In this document: positions 25,174 through 34,251 of the stretch, one piece after another
How the letters are laid out: every line of letters begins with the position of its first letter
Position numbering within the stretch: position 1 is the first letter of the stretch
NCBI GenBank assembly: GCA_964392365.1
Contig: CAYMPH010000017.1
Span: 1-64,000, forward strand
Reading direction: 5' to 3'
From: CAYMPH01 sp964392365
Lineage (GTDB): Bacteria; Spirochaetota; UBA4802; UBA5550
DNA: 64,000 nt
Notes under the pieces: generated by a model
What the model was told of the DNA's origin: nothing
Seen by the model: only the letters and a program-made list of their open reading frames with translations
The model's database searches: none
Translations under genes and position numbers: made by a program

Positions 25174-26577
25174 ATGGCAAAAAACAATAAACTAACAGCT
25201 ATCAAATGTTCTGCCTGCGGCGGTGATCTGTCTAAAAGTTCAAAAACTGTAGATGAAGAAAAGATTTTTTTTGCAAAATGTCTTTCATGCAAGAAGGAAT
25301 ATGATATTCACACAAAAGAATATTATCTGGCTTTTAATGATACATTTAATTTTGATAAAGACAATTCTGTGTTCAAGCTCGGCAAAAAAGGAACAATTAA
25401 AGGAATAGAATATGAAATTACCGGCAGAATAAGATACCAGGAGGAAGATGAATATGAGAAGTCAACCTGGGATGAGTGGTTCGCGGTTTCTTCAGATGGA
25501 ACATATCATTATTTTGTTGAAGAGGACGGCGAAGTCAGTTCTTATGAGGATTATGTTCCCCAGGCCATAGACTTGGAAACTGATTCAAAATTTATAAATT
25601 TTGACGGGAAACAGGTTAATAAAAATACAGCATTTTCAGCAAGGCTTGTTCTGGCAGAAGGAGAACTTCCATGGAAGCCTGAAATCGGCGAGCAGATAAC
25701 CTGTTATGATATAAAAAAAGACGGCTCAAAGTATTCGATAGAAGTTTCAGATGAAGAAGTGTCTGTAACAAAAGGAGTTGATATTCCCTATAAAGAAATA
25801 ATTAACTCATTCGGGTCTGATGAACATAAGAAACTTATTGATTTAACTGTAGGGAAAAGAAAATCATATGAAACAAAATCAGTAATATATCTTGTCTGCA
25901 TGCTTATATCATTCGGTTTTTTTATTTACAGCTGTGCCGGCGACAGGCCTGTTAAAGATGTTATGGGCGGGAAAAAAGTCCTTATCAATAATGAGCTGAA
26001 ATCTGATGAGGGGCAGACTGTGTTTGAATCAAGGGTCTTATACGGACCTTTTGAATTGGATAAAAAGGAAAGCCTTTATAATATAAAAATATCGGTTGAT
26101 GAAAGCATACAGAGGCTTGATCACGAATGGCAGTCAATCAGGCTGATGCTTATTCCTGAAGATTCCCTGAATAAGGTAATTGAAAAGAAAGATGATATTG
26201 CGTCTCTGAAAAATCTTTTTGATGATGTTGATGCCCAGCCCGACCCGGTTGAATGCTATGTTGTAAATGGCGATTTCTGGGACGAGTCAGGTTCTGACAG
26301 CGAAGGTTCATGGCACGAATCGGATTTATCTGCAGATTCCAGTTTTGTCCTTGATAGCTCAGGGCGGTATTATGCTTATCTTGAATCATTTAGTGCAAGA
26401 AAAAGATCTGTTGATGCTTTGAAGATTGAATTAAACCACACAAGCAGCGGAATTTATTTTATTATTATTTTTTCCATATTCATTGTTTTATATTTATGGA
26501 ACAGGTCGAAATCAAAAAGTTATAATGCAATGCCTTTTGTAGTGGGAAAAAATCTTGTACAGGGGTATGAGAAATGA
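25174..26577 (+). CDS. Membrane-anchored DUF4178 protein with zinc ribbon
   Basis: The 467-residue protein has an N-terminal zinc ribbon (CSACGGDLS...CLSCKKEY), a DUF4178-like domain (about 60-215; KLGKKGTIKGIEYEITGRIR, WDEWFAV) and two transmembrane helices. Helix 1 is near 235-252 (VIYLVCMLISFGFFIYSC) and helix 2 near 425-442 (IYFIIIFSIFIVLYLW). Between them lies an extracytoplasmic region of about 170 residues. It is a larger paralogue of the preceding gene, suggesting duplication with gain of membrane anchors. The stop overlaps the next small gene by ATGA. Confidence 0.78.
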   Translation: MAKNNKLTAIKCSACGGDLSKSSKTVDEEKIFFAKCLSCKKEYDIHTKEYYLAFNDTFNFDKDNSVFKLGKKGTIKGIEYEITGRIRYQEEDEYEKSTWDEWFAVSSDGTYHYFVEEDGEVSSYEDYVPQAIDLETDSKFINFDGKQVNKNTAFSARLVLAEGELPWKPEIGEQITCYDIKKDGSKYSIEVSDEEVSVTKGVDIPYKEIINSFGSDEHKKLIDLTVGKRKSYETKSVIYLVCMLISFGFFIYSCAGDRPVKDVMGGKKVLINNELKSDEGQTVFESRVLYGPFELDKKESLYNIKISVDESIQRLDHEWQSIRLMLIPEDSLNKVIEKKDDIASLKNLFDDVDAQPDPVECYVVNGDFWDESGSDSEGSWHESDLSADSSFVLDSSGRYYAYLESFSARKRSVDALKIELNHTSSGIYFIIIFSIFIVLYLWNRSKSKSYNAMPFVVGKNLVQGYEK

Positions 26578-26765
26578 TAAAAAGTTTAATTCTTTCTTTG
26601 TTGTTGATGTCCGGAGCTTATACCCTATCAAGTTTTTTTGTCGGATATTCGCACGCAGGGGAACAGTATTTGTCAGCTCAACGTGAAGCGAGAAAATCTC
26701 TGAGACAGGGCAGCAGGACCAATTTCAGAACCGGTGGAACCGGAAGTTTCAGATCAGGAAAATAA
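26574..26765 (+). CDS. Small exported or membrane protein with basic tail
   Basis: The 63 residues consist of a hydrophobic N-terminus (KSLILSLLLMSGAYTLSSFF) and a Gln/Arg/Ser/Gly-rich tail (SLRQGSRTNFRTGGTGS). The overlap of 4 nt with the upstream gene supports real translation. No family is recognised; it is perhaps a small subunit of the SPFH-associated complex. Confidence 0.6.
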   Translation: MIKSLILSLLLMSGAYTLSSFFVGYSHAGEQYLSAQREARKSLRQGSRTNFRTGGTGSFRSGK

Positions 26766-26831
26766 TTTTTGCAACCCCGGCTGCAATCAGGAAAAATTTT
26801 GCAGTCATAAAAAATATTTAAGGAGAATCTT

Positions 26832-27128
26832 ATGAATTGGAGCAATTACATTTACGGAATTCTTGACACTGGAATATATTCTTTATTCGGAATTGTCATG
26901 ATGATTGTAGGTTTTGTCGTAGTAATTATTATTTCACCTTTCTCAATTAAAAAGGAGATTGCTGAAGATCAGAATACTGCTCTTGGTATAATAATCGGAT
27001 CTGTAATTTTAGGCATATCAATTATTATTGCAGCAGTTATTTCTTCTCCTTCTACAATGGGGTCATCTGTAAAACAGAAAGCACCGCAGACTCAGGAAGT
27101 TAAGTCTCAGGAAGCAAAGACTCAGTAG
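26832..27128 (+). CDS. DUF350-like two-helix membrane protein
   Basis: The 98-residue protein has two to three hydrophobic segments. The central pattern (FSIKKEIAEDQNTALGIIIGSVILGISIIIAAVI) is that of a DUF350 unit: a charged EI..xN.A turn between helices. Full DUF350 proteins carry two such units, so this is a single-unit form. The C-terminal tail is Gln/Lys/Thr-rich and polar. An AGGAG site precedes the ATG. DUF350 genes commonly accompany DUF4178 and spermidine-synthase-like genes, as here. Confidence 0.65.
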   Translation: MNWSNYIYGILDTGIYSLFGIVMMIVGFVVVIIISPFSIKKEIAEDQNTALGIIIGSVILGISIIIAAVISSPSTMGSSVKQKAPQTQEVKSQEAKTQ

Positions 27129-27134
27129 ATAATT

Positions 27135-28655
27135 TTGAACAGGCTTGATTCATCAGAACAGAGAATACTCTTATTCTCTGTTTTTTTCTTATCTCTGTGC
27201 GGGATAATATATGAACTCGTACTTGGCTCACTTGCAACCTATCTTCTGGGGAATCCGGTTCAGCAGTATTCAATAACTATCGGGGTTTTTCTGAGCTCAA
27301 TGGGGCTTGGTTCATTTTTATCAAGATATATCAACGGCAATCTTGTAAAAAATTTTATTTTAATCGAGGCTATACTCGGATTTACCGGCGGTATCTGTGT
27401 CATTCTGCTTACTTATCTATTTTCTTTTTCCGCATCATTTTATATGCTTCATGTTTTTTTTCTGATAATTATCGGAACGCTTGTAGGGCTTGAAATTCCG
27501 CTTCTTACAAGAATAATGAAGAAATACGGATCACTGAAGGAAGTACTGTCAAATATTCTCACTCTCGATTATCTTGGGGGGCTTGCAGGCTCGCTTCTGT
27601 TTCCGCTTGTTCTTTTTCCATTTGTGGGACGTTTTCTCACAAGCCTGATTATAGGTATGATAAATATATCTGTTGCTCTATATATCATTTACAGAATTGA
27701 TTACACCGGCAAGAGAAAATCCGATTATCTTTTTCCGGTATTGGCTTTGATGATACTTATAGGTTTAACTGCCAATTCGGGAATGCTTACTGACATCATT
27801 CACAAAAGATTATATTCAGACGATATTGTATTTTCAAAAAGATCAAAATATCAGGAGATTGTATTAACGAGAAACGGATCTGATTTCAGGCTTTATCTTG
27901 ACGGTTCGCTGCAGTTTTCCACGTTTGATGAATACAGGTATCACGAGATGCTGACTTTACCCGCAATGCACCTGTCGAAATCTGCCGATAAAAAAGTTCT
28001 TATTCTAGGGGGAGGCGACGGGCTTGCTGTGAATGAGATATTGAAGAATTTTCCTGCAGTAAATGTTACGCTTGTTGAGCTCGATCAGGCAATAATTGAT
28101 CTTGCAAAAAATAATTCCTCTTTAAAAAGAGTTAATAAATCATCTCTTTCAGATAAAAGGGTCAAGGTTATTGTAGGTGATGCATATACCTATCTGCTTG
28201 AAAAGGGTTTGAAATTCAATGTAATAATTGCAGATTTTCCTGATCCGCATGATGAAACCATTTCTAAGCTTTATACAGTTGAGTTTTTCAAGCTGATTGC
28301 AAGATCGCTTGATAAAGACGGCATTTTCGTAACACAATCAACATCACCGCTTTTTGCGAAAGATGCGTTCTGGTGCATTAATAAAACTTTAGGCATGGTT
28401 TTCAAAACAGTTATTCCATATCATATATATATTCCAACATTCGGCGACTGGGGATTCAATATTGCTTCTAAATCCGAAATCGACGTTTCATCTTTAACTG
28501 ATGCTGTACCAGGAAAATATTTCAGCCCTGAAACATTTTCTGCATCAATGGTGTTTTCAAAGGATTCAATTGCTTCTGAAACCGAAATTAATACATTTAA
28601 CAGGCCGATTCTTTATAATTATTATATCAAAGGCTGGAAGGATTTTGATTTATGA
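27135..28655 (+). CDS. Membrane-bound spermidine-synthase-like protein
   Basis: The N-terminal half (residues 1-215) has about seven transmembrane helices. The C-terminal half is a polyamine-synthase-type methyltransferase fold with LILGGGDGLAVNEIL (SAM/decarboxy-SAM loop), VTLVELDQAIIDLA, VIVGDAYTYL and IIADFPDPHDETISKLYT. In classical spermidine synthase this last motif is D(S/T)TDP; here DFPDP keeps an Asp pair. Start TTG 27135 has no strong ribosome-binding site, but no later start preserves helix 1. In DUF4178/DUF350 neighbourhoods such proteins are thought to modify membrane or envelope components; the substrate is unknown. Confidence 0.8.
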   Translation: MNRLDSSEQRILLFSVFFLSLCGIIYELVLGSLATYLLGNPVQQYSITIGVFLSSMGLGSFLSRYINGNLVKNFILIEAILGFTGGICVILLTYLFSFSASFYMLHVFFLIIIGTLVGLEIPLLTRIMKKYGSLKEVLSNILTLDYLGGLAGSLLFPLVLFPFVGRFLTSLIIGMINISVALYIIYRIDYTGKRKSDYLFPVLALMILIGLTANSGMLTDIIHKRLYSDDIVFSKRSKYQEIVLTRNGSDFRLYLDGSLQFSTFDEYRYHEMLTLPAMHLSKSADKKVLILGGGDGLAVNEILKNFPAVNVTLVELDQAIIDLAKNNSSLKRVNKSSLSDKRVKVIVGDAYTYLLEKGLKFNVIIADFPDPHDETISKLYTVEFFKLIARSLDKDGIFVTQSTSPLFAKDAFWCINKTLGMVFKTVIPYHIYIPTFGDWGFNIASKSEIDVSSLTDAVPGKYFSPETFSASMVFSKDSIASETEINTFNRPILYNYYIKGWKDFDL

Positions 28656-28660
28656 AAAAA

Positions 28661-28685
28661 AAAGCTGTCTTTTGCAGACAGCTTT
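28661..28685. terminator. Bidirectional intrinsic terminator
   Basis: A 10-bp stem AAAGCTGTCT / AGACAGCTTT with loop TTTGC lies between the convergent spermidine-synthase-like gene and rpmB. The A-run on its left gives a T-run for the minus-strand rpmB transcript. Confidence 0.8.
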
Positions 28686-28714
28686 CTGAAGTTGATTGTT
28701 TATAAATATTTCAA

Positions 28715-28903
28715 TCAGCCGGCTTTAACAACCAATCCTGATCTTATGCATCTTGTGCATACATGTTTTGATACTGTTCCGCTGTTAACCAGGACTCTTA
28801 CTTTTTTCAAATTCGGATGCCAGATCTTGTTTGTTTTTTTATTGGAGTGGCTCACATTGTGTCCGAATTGAACGCCCTTGCCACATAATTCACATTTTGC
28901 CAT
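28715..28903 (-). CDS. rpmB: 50S ribosomal protein L28
   Basis: The 62-residue protein has the L28 start (AKCELCGKGVQFGHNVSHS) and the C-terminal CTRCIRSG. The two CxxC pairs indicate the zinc-binding form. It stands alone on the minus strand, with the shared terminator after it. Confidence 0.96.
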   Translation of the reverse strand: MAKCELCGKGVQFGHNVSHSNKKTNKIWHPNLKKVRVLVNSGTVSKHVCTRCIRSGLVVKAG

Positions 28904-29232
28904 TGTTTTATCCCGCTTTTTCTTAATTATTATACGGATGACAATATCATGCCAGGGTGTTTTTTTTGCAACTAAAATTCATTATTTTAATTGAATAAAA
29001 TAAACTATATTTATAGAATGTTTTTTATGTTTGAAGTTAAGCTTCAATTATAAAATTAAATTTGTTCAATATATTGGTTAATAAAATTTAAGATATTTTT
29101 ATTATTTATTTTATTTCATTACAAAAAACAGCGGACAAAGTGATATCTATTTTTATAAGAACAGTTTTCTCAAGAGCATCCAAAAAGGCAGTAAAATAAT
29201 TCTTTTAAAATACAGCAAAACAGGATAATAAA
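28904..29232. other. 329-bp AT-rich intergenic region
   Basis: This region lies between the divergent rpmB and the small CxxC protein gene. It should hold both promoters, but is so AT-rich that no -35/-10 pair stands out. I see no gene, repeat or hairpin in it. Confidence 0.6.
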
Positions 29233-29436
29233 ATGCAAATTTCTGAAAAATCAATTGCAGCAGAAGTATTAAGGAAATATAAAAAAACAGCATCTGTTTT
29301 CAAAAGCTACAACCTGATTTGCCCTTCATGCAAGGGAGTTGAACAGGATACTCTTGAAAAAATAATAATCAACAATGGTCTTGATCCAAAGAAATTCCTG
29401 GAAAAAATCAGGGAAGCAGCTGCTTCGGATAAGTAA
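29233..29436 (+). CDS. Small CxxC (DUF1858/ScdA_N-like) protein
   Basis: The 67 residues follow the pattern of the N-terminal domain of ScdA/RIC repair proteins and DUF1858: IAAEVLRKYKKTASVFKSYN, then CPSC, then a short helix (LEKIIINNGLDPKKFLEKI). Such domains are thought to offer a redox disulfide in iron-sulfur or NO-related repair. It is followed 3 nt later by rsmD. The assignment rests on pattern likeness only. Confidence 0.6.
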   Translation: MQISEKSIAAEVLRKYKKTASVFKSYNLICPSCKGVEQDTLEKIIINNGLDPKKFLEKIREAAASDK

Positions 29437-29439
29437 TCA

Positions 29440-30015
29440 ATGGCTTCAGTCCGTATTATTACAGGAATTTTAAAAGGGCGCGGAATCCCTTTTTCAAATG
29501 AAAAATTCAATAAAGCCGAAATTACACCTCAGAAAATTAAGGGTGCAGTTTTTTCTTCTATAGGAGAATTTCTGGATGGAAAAGTTTTCATTGATCTTTT
29601 TGCGTGTTCCGGACAAATGGGTATAGAAGCTTTAAGCAGGGGGGCATTTACAGTTTTTAATGATTTTGACAGGAAAAAAATAGATTTTATTAAATTATTT
29701 CTTGATAAGGCAGGTCTGGCAGAAAATTATCAGATTTATAATTTACATGCAGACAGGGCATTAAGATATATTTCAAATAAAGGAATTTCTGCAGATTTTA
29801 TTTTTCTTGATCCTCCATATATAAAAGAAAAAGAGGTATATAGCTATTATAAAGATCTGCTTCTTGTAGTTGAGAAAAGCGCCATATTGAAGGAAACCGG
29901 TGTTATAATCATTCAGCATTATGTAAAAAATAAAATGGAAGAAAATTTTTCCGGATTTACAAAATTAGAAACAAAAATTTATGGTACATCTGCTGTTTCT
30001 TATTATATCAGGTAA
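29440..30015 (+). CDS. rsmD: 16S rRNA (guanine-966-N2)-methyltransferase RsmD
   Basis: The 191-residue class I methyltransferase has the RsmD features: SVRIITGILKGRGIPF at the start, ITPQKIKGAVFSSIG (the RPT..vREALFN-like segment), FIDLFACSGQMGIEALSRGA (SAM loop) and the catalytic FLDPPY motif. It methylates a guanine in 16S rRNA of the assembling small subunit. Confidence 0.88.
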   Translation: MASVRIITGILKGRGIPFSNEKFNKAEITPQKIKGAVFSSIGEFLDGKVFIDLFACSGQMGIEALSRGAFTVFNDFDRKKIDFIKLFLDKAGLAENYQIYNLHADRALRYISNKGISADFIFLDPPYIKEKEVYSYYKDLLLVVEKSAILKETGVIIIQHYVKNKMEENFSGFTKLETKIYGTSAVSYYIR

Positions 30016-30097
30016 TTAAATTATCTGCATTTCGTTATTATTTGTTATAATTGATTAAAATTTAATAAACAGAAATTTTTAATAAAAAGGATAAAAC

Positions 30098-30877
30098 ATG
30101 ATTGATGATAGGAATAAAAATTATCTCGAATTTTTATATAAGGATTATTTTGCCGGAGTTATGATTGAGCCGGATTTCCGTTATACCTGGCTTAAAAATA
30201 TTCTACTTGAAACTATAGGCACTTACTCTCCCGGCGTTGTTTTAAAAGCAGGAATAGGTTCAGGAAGGCTTCTTCTTGATATGGCTACATCCTGTCCTTA
30301 TATTGCAGTTATTGAGCAGTCGGAGAAAGTAATTAAAGATTTTGTAATAAAAAACAAGACAAATCCGCTTCTTGAAAAAATAAATATAATAAACGGTGAT
30401 TTTAAAAATCTTCCTGCAGATTATTTCTGCGCTGATCTGGTTGTTGATATTGATAATTTCAGTGTTATTGAAACAGGCCCGTTTGTAGATGAAGTCAGGA
30501 GGGCTCTTCAGTTTGAAGGTAAATTTTTTGTAGCTGCTTCGGTAATAGACAGTACTGATATGGATGGGCTTTATGACGATATGGTACGGGCAGCTTTCCC
30601 AATTCATAATGATTATTACATGCAGGAGGATCTCATCACATTTCTTGAATTGAATGAATTTAAGCTCGGAAAGACATATAATGAAAAATTCGAGGTTGAT
30701 TTGAATTTAAGAAATGATTTTTTTAAAAATATATTCGGCAGCAACACAGCCTCCGCGGAAAAGATCTTAAATGACAATAAGGATTTTTTCAAAAAAGTAT
30801 ATTTCTATAATAATGGTAAAATTATGGAAGAATATTTTGCCGGAGTGTTTACAAGGTTAAAACCGGTAGAGTCATGA
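30098..30877 (+). CDS. SAM-dependent methyltransferase-like protein
   Basis: The 259-residue protein has a Rossmann methyltransferase core: VVLKAGIGSGRLLLDMA (loop I, with Lys-Ala in place of the usual acidic residue), YIAVIEQSEKVI (loop II) and INIINGDFKNLPADYF (loop III), then VVDIDNFSVI. The C-terminal 80 residues are unassigned. The stop overlaps the aroA start by 4 nt. The substrate is unknown; the altered loop I leaves some doubt about SAM binding. Confidence 0.62.
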   Translation: MIDDRNKNYLEFLYKDYFAGVMIEPDFRYTWLKNILLETIGTYSPGVVLKAGIGSGRLLLDMATSCPYIAVIEQSEKVIKDFVIKNKTNPLLEKINIINGDFKNLPADYFCADLVVDIDNFSVIETGPFVDEVRRALQFEGKFFVAASVIDSTDMDGLYDDMVRAAFPIHNDYYMQEDLITFLELNEFKLGKTYNEKFEVDLNLRNDFFKNIFGSNTASAEKILNDNKDFFKKVYFYNNGKIMEEYFAGVFTRLKPVES

Positions 30878-32157
30878 TATTTTCTGTTAAAAAATCAAAT
30901 GTTTCCGGCAAAGTAAATATTCCCGGGTCAAAATCCCACACCATCAGAGCTCTTGCATTTTCTCTGATGGCGCAAGGCCGTTCCGGAATAAAATTTCCTC
31001 TTGTTTCATCTGATACACTATCCGGTCTTGAGATGATCAGATCTTTCGGTGCGGAAGTCACAGAAGAAGGAAATACCTGGTCTGTTTCCGGAACCGGCGG
31101 GCTTCTCAAAACTCCTGAAAATGTTGTTGATATAGGAAATTCCGGTACATCTCTGTACATAGGGCTTGGTCTTGCTTCATTGATAAACGGATATACTGTT
31201 TTTACCGGAGATGCCCAGATCAGGAAAAGGCCGGTACAGGGACTGCTTGATTCGCTGAACAGACTTGGAACGGAGACTGTTTCAACAAGACAGAATGGAT
31301 TGCCTCCTGTGATTGTAAAGGGACCGTTAAAGGGTGGTGTTACGGAAGTCGAGGCTGTGACATCTCAATATCTGACCTCTCTCCTTATTGCCTGTGCATT
31401 TGCTGAAGGGAAATCTGTAATTCATATACCGCTTTTAAATGAAAAGCCATATGTTGAAATGACTCTTGCATGGATGGACAGGCTTGGCCTGAAATACGAA
31501 AATAATGATTTTAAAACTATCACAGTAGAAGGCAGACAGAAGGTTGCCGGATTCGAATATTATGTTCCTGCTGATTTTTCTTCAGCTGCTTTTTTTATGG
31601 CTGCTGCAGCTGTTACAAATTCGGAACTGGCGTTAAACGGGCTTGATTATAATGATACGCAGGGAGACAAAGCCCTGGTCGGCATACTTGAAAAAATGGG
31701 TTGTAAAGTAAAAATTGATAATATGAAAATAACCATTAAGGGCGAATATCTTACCGGCGGTACTTTTGACTTAAATGCAATACCTGATGCTCTTCCGGCT
31801 CTTGCTGTAACTGCTTGTTTTGCAGAAGGCGAAACAAGGCTTATAAATGTTCCTCAGGCAAGACTCAAGGAAACCGACAGGATTTCCGTAATGTGTAACG
31901 AGCTGAAAAAAATGGGGGCTGATATTAGAGAGCTTCCAGACGGTCTTGTTATAAGAGGATCAGAGCTTTACGGCGCAAAGCTTGACGGGCATGGTGATCA
32001 CAGGGTTGTAATGTCTTTGTCTGTGGCCGGTTTAGGCGCCTCCGGATTTACTGAGATAAATACAGCTGAATCTGTTTCAGTAACATTCCCTGATTTTTTC
32101 AATCTGATGAAAAGCATTGGCGCTGATATAGTGAAACTGAATGAAACGGAGGCATGA
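30874..32157 (+). CDS. aroA: 3-phosphoshikimate 1-carboxyvinyltransferase (EPSP synthase)
   Basis: AroA joins phosphoenolpyruvate to shikimate-3-phosphate in the shikimate pathway. It shows the N-terminal IPGSKSHTIRALAFS (Lys/Ser contacts), VDIGNSGTSLYIGL (GN.GT loop), RKRPVQGLLDSLNRLG, the ADFSSAAFFMAAAA hinge and the C-terminal RLKETDRI and GHGDHRVVMSL. Length 427 aa is normal. It overlaps the upstream gene (ATGA) and the downstream chorismate mutase, forming an aromatic amino acid unit. Confidence 0.96.
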   Translation: MIFSVKKSNVSGKVNIPGSKSHTIRALAFSLMAQGRSGIKFPLVSSDTLSGLEMIRSFGAEVTEEGNTWSVSGTGGLLKTPENVVDIGNSGTSLYIGLGLASLINGYTVFTGDAQIRKRPVQGLLDSLNRLGTETVSTRQNGLPPVIVKGPLKGGVTEVEAVTSQYLTSLLIACAFAEGKSVIHIPLLNEKPYVEMTLAWMDRLGLKYENNDFKTITVEGRQKVAGFEYYVPADFSSAAFFMAAAAVTNSELALNGLDYNDTQGDKALVGILEKMGCKVKIDNMKITIKGEYLTGGTFDLNAIPDALPALAVTACFAEGETRLINVPQARLKETDRISVMCNELKKMGADIRELPDGLVIRGSELYGAKLDGHGDHRVVMSLSVAGLGASGFTEINTAESVSVTFPDFFNLMKSIGADIVKLNETEA

Positions 32158-32555
32158 TGGCAGTTAGAGGTGTAAGGGGTGCGACAAGTATTCTTGAAAA
32201 TACAAAAGAAGAAATAATCGGCAGGACCCGGGAGATGCTTGAGATAATGATTAATAAAAATAATATCAGTATCGAAGATATTGCATCTGCAGTATTTTCT
32301 GTTACAGACGGGATAGATGCTGAATTTCCAGCAGTAGCTGCCAGAAAACTCGGATGGGTCTACACTCCTCTTATGTGTACGAATGAAATACCTGTGGCAG
32401 GCAGCCTTAAAAACTGCATCAGGGTGCTGCTTCATATTAATTCTGAAAAAAAACAGGATGAAATGATTCACATATATTTATATGACGCTGAAAAACTCCG
32501 CCCTGATCTTAATAGCGGAATTGAAAATAAATATTATACGTCTGAAAAAACCTGA
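32157..32555 (+). CDS. aroH: Chorismate mutase, AroH type
   Basis: This 132-residue protein belongs to the Bacillus AroH-type (trimeric pseudo-alpha/beta-barrel) mutases that convert chorismate to prephenate. It has the conserved VRGVRGATSI start, FSVTDGIDAEFPAVAARKLG, PLMCTNEIPVAGSLKNCIRV and HIYLYDAEKLRPDL near the end. ATG 32157 is chosen over 32154 because GGAGG would otherwise be only 1 nt from the start. It overlaps the aroA stop by one base. Confidence 0.93.
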   Translation: MAVRGVRGATSILENTKEEIIGRTREMLEIMINKNNISIEDIASAVFSVTDGIDAEFPAVAARKLGWVYTPLMCTNEIPVAGSLKNCIRVLLHINSEKKQDEMIHIYLYDAEKLRPDLNSGIENKYYTSEKT

Positions 32556-32565
32556 GCTGTTGAGA

Positions 32566-33333
32566 ATGATCAATACAAGAAAATATTCCGCTTCAATTAT
32601 TATAATAATGATTCTTTATGGATCAGTATTTTCTCAGGAACAGCGGAAAATTGAAATTACTGCCCAGGGTATTCTAGCCAGGGTTGATAATATAATGAAG
32701 TATCCGCAGGGCCAGATTAAAGGAGTAATTAAACATATCAGGCCTGACGGAAAGTCATATGTAATTGACCTTTCCGGATTTGTCTCAGGCGATGACTGCC
32801 TCTTCAAGTTCAGCAGCAGCGAAAGGGGAGACCAGGTAAAGATTCTTTATAATATGAAGGGTGAGGATATATGGGTTTATAATATTCTTGCAATCCGTCT
32901 TTATCATAAGCTCGGAATTGATAAATTCGATCCGATACTTTCTACAAATTTTGCCTATCTGGATCTTTCAAATGCCGAGCTGCAGACAAATTACACTGCA
33001 ACAATAGAAGGCGATGCTTTTATCAGAGGATTCGATTCATATAAAATCATTCTCCGTCCTATTTTTAAAACAAGCGAGTATGGTCAGCTGACATTGTTTG
33101 TTACAAAAGACAAATTTATTCCGCTGAGAATTGACTATCATGACAGGGATAAGGTTATTTTTAAATTTCTTACTATTGCGAAAACAATGGAGAAAGATGG
33201 AAGAATTCTTCCAATAAGATACGATATGATGGATATCCGCCAGGGAACAGTTTCTATAATAAGTTTTACAGCTTTTGATAATGCAGTCAAGCTTGACAGG
33301 TCAATGTTCAGATCAGAGAGACTGGGGGAATAA
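32566..33333 (+). CDS. LolA-like outer-membrane lipoprotein-sorting family protein
   Basis: With the start at ATG 32566 the protein has a signal peptide (INTRKYSASIIIIMILYGSVFS) and 255 residues. The upstream-extended frame overlaps aroH and lacks a signal at its N-terminus. The mature sequence follows the LolA-like pattern: FSSSERGDQVKILYNMKGEDIWVYN, then LSTNFAYLDLSNAELQTNYT and a final RSMFRSERL. It is a periplasmic carrier-type fold, possibly for lipoproteins or lipids. rsmE begins 3 nt later. Confidence 0.72.
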   Translation: MINTRKYSASIIIIMILYGSVFSQEQRKIEITAQGILARVDNIMKYPQGQIKGVIKHIRPDGKSYVIDLSGFVSGDDCLFKFSSSERGDQVKILYNMKGEDIWVYNILAIRLYHKLGIDKFDPILSTNFAYLDLSNAELQTNYTATIEGDAFIRGFDSYKIILRPIFKTSEYGQLTLFVTKDKFIPLRIDYHDRDKVIFKFLTIAKTMEKDGRILPIRYDMMDIRQGTVSIISFTAFDNAVKLDRSMFRSERLGE

Positions 33334-33336
33334 AAA

Positions 33337-34056
33337 TTGCCGCAGTTTTTTTTAAATGAAATAAAATCCGATGGAAGCTTTATAATCGGCGGAAGCGATT
33401 TTTATCATCTGTCAAAAGTAAGGCGTATTAAGATAAATGATGCAATTAAAGTAAGATATAATGGAATCCTCTATGAGGCATCAGTTATGAATATATATAC
33501 AGACTTCCTTGAAGCAAAGCTCGGCCGGATTGTTTCGGATTCTGCTGAAATAATTGATGTTACTTTGATGTGTGCAATTCTTAAATCCGGAAATTTTGAT
33601 TTTGTAATTCAAAAGGCAGTTGAAACCGGCGCTTCCCGCATAATACCTGTTAATACAGAAAGAACCATAACTGACATTTCAAATAAAAAGAAATCTAAAA
33701 TAGAAAGATGGAAAAAAATCTCTCTTGAAGCATCAAAACAGTCTTTAAGGGATCTTCCGCCTGAAATTTGCGAACCTCTTGAATATAATAAAGCTCTAAA
33801 TATCGAAAGCAGCGGTATAAAGATTATAGCACATCCAGGTGCTGAAATAAATATAAAGGATGCTTTAGACCGAGTTGAAAAGAATACTCCTGTTACAGTT
33901 CTAATCGGCCCTGAAGGTGGATTTACTGACAGGGAACTTTCTGAGGCATATGATAAAGGTTTTACTGGTGTTAATTTCGGCTTCAGTCATCTAAGGGCTG
34001 AAACAGCAGTTATAGTTTTTTTATCAATTATTATTTATGAAATGAGCGGGAAATGA
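33337..34056 (+). CDS. rsmE: 16S rRNA (uracil-1498-N3)-methyltransferase RsmE
   Basis: The 239-residue SPOUT-family enzyme has the RsmE trefoil-knot motifs: DFVIQKAVETGASRIIPVNTE, ITLEASKQ-like SLEASKQSLRD, VLIGPEGGFTDRELSEA and FGFSHLRAETAVI. The start is TTG 33337 with GGGGGA 7 nt upstream. It overlaps thiS by ATGA. Confidence 0.92.
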   Translation: MPQFFLNEIKSDGSFIIGGSDFYHLSKVRRIKINDAIKVRYNGILYEASVMNIYTDFLEAKLGRIVSDSAEIIDVTLMCAILKSGNFDFVIQKAVETGASRIIPVNTERTITDISNKKKSKIERWKKISLEASKQSLRDLPPEICEPLEYNKALNIESSGIKIIAHPGAEINIKDALDRVEKNTPVTVLIGPEGGFTDRELSEAYDKGFTGVNFGFSHLRAETAVIVFLSIIIYEMSGK

Positions 34057-34250
34057 AAATCAGGGTAAACGGAAACGATATTGATTTCGAAGGCGGAATT
34101 ATAAATGACCTACTTGATTTTTATAAAATCAGCAAGGATAGAGTTATTGTTGAAAAAAATTCATTAGTAGTTCATAGGGATAAATTCAATTCTGAAGTTA
34201 TTTCAGATGGTGATGTTATAGAAATAGTTTCATTTGTCGGCGGCGGCTGA
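34053..34250 (+). CDS. thiS: Sulfur carrier protein ThiS
   Basis: This 65-residue ubiquitin-fold carrier ends in the required Gly-Gly (VSFVGGG). Its thiocarboxylate supplies sulfur for the thiazole half of thiamine. Features such as IRVNGNDIDFEG and VVHRDKFNSEVISDGDVIEIV fit ThiS. thiE follows 1 nt after the stop; thiG and thiF are not in this window. Confidence 0.88.
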   Translation: MKIRVNGNDIDFEGGIINDLLDFYKISKDRVIVEKNSLVVHRDKFNSEVISDGDVIEIVSFVGGG

Positions 34251-34251
34251 A

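Noticed and set aside
31998..32471. 157-codon minus-strand frame over aroA/aroH
   Set aside because: Antisense to two well-supported aromatic-pathway genes; no domain.
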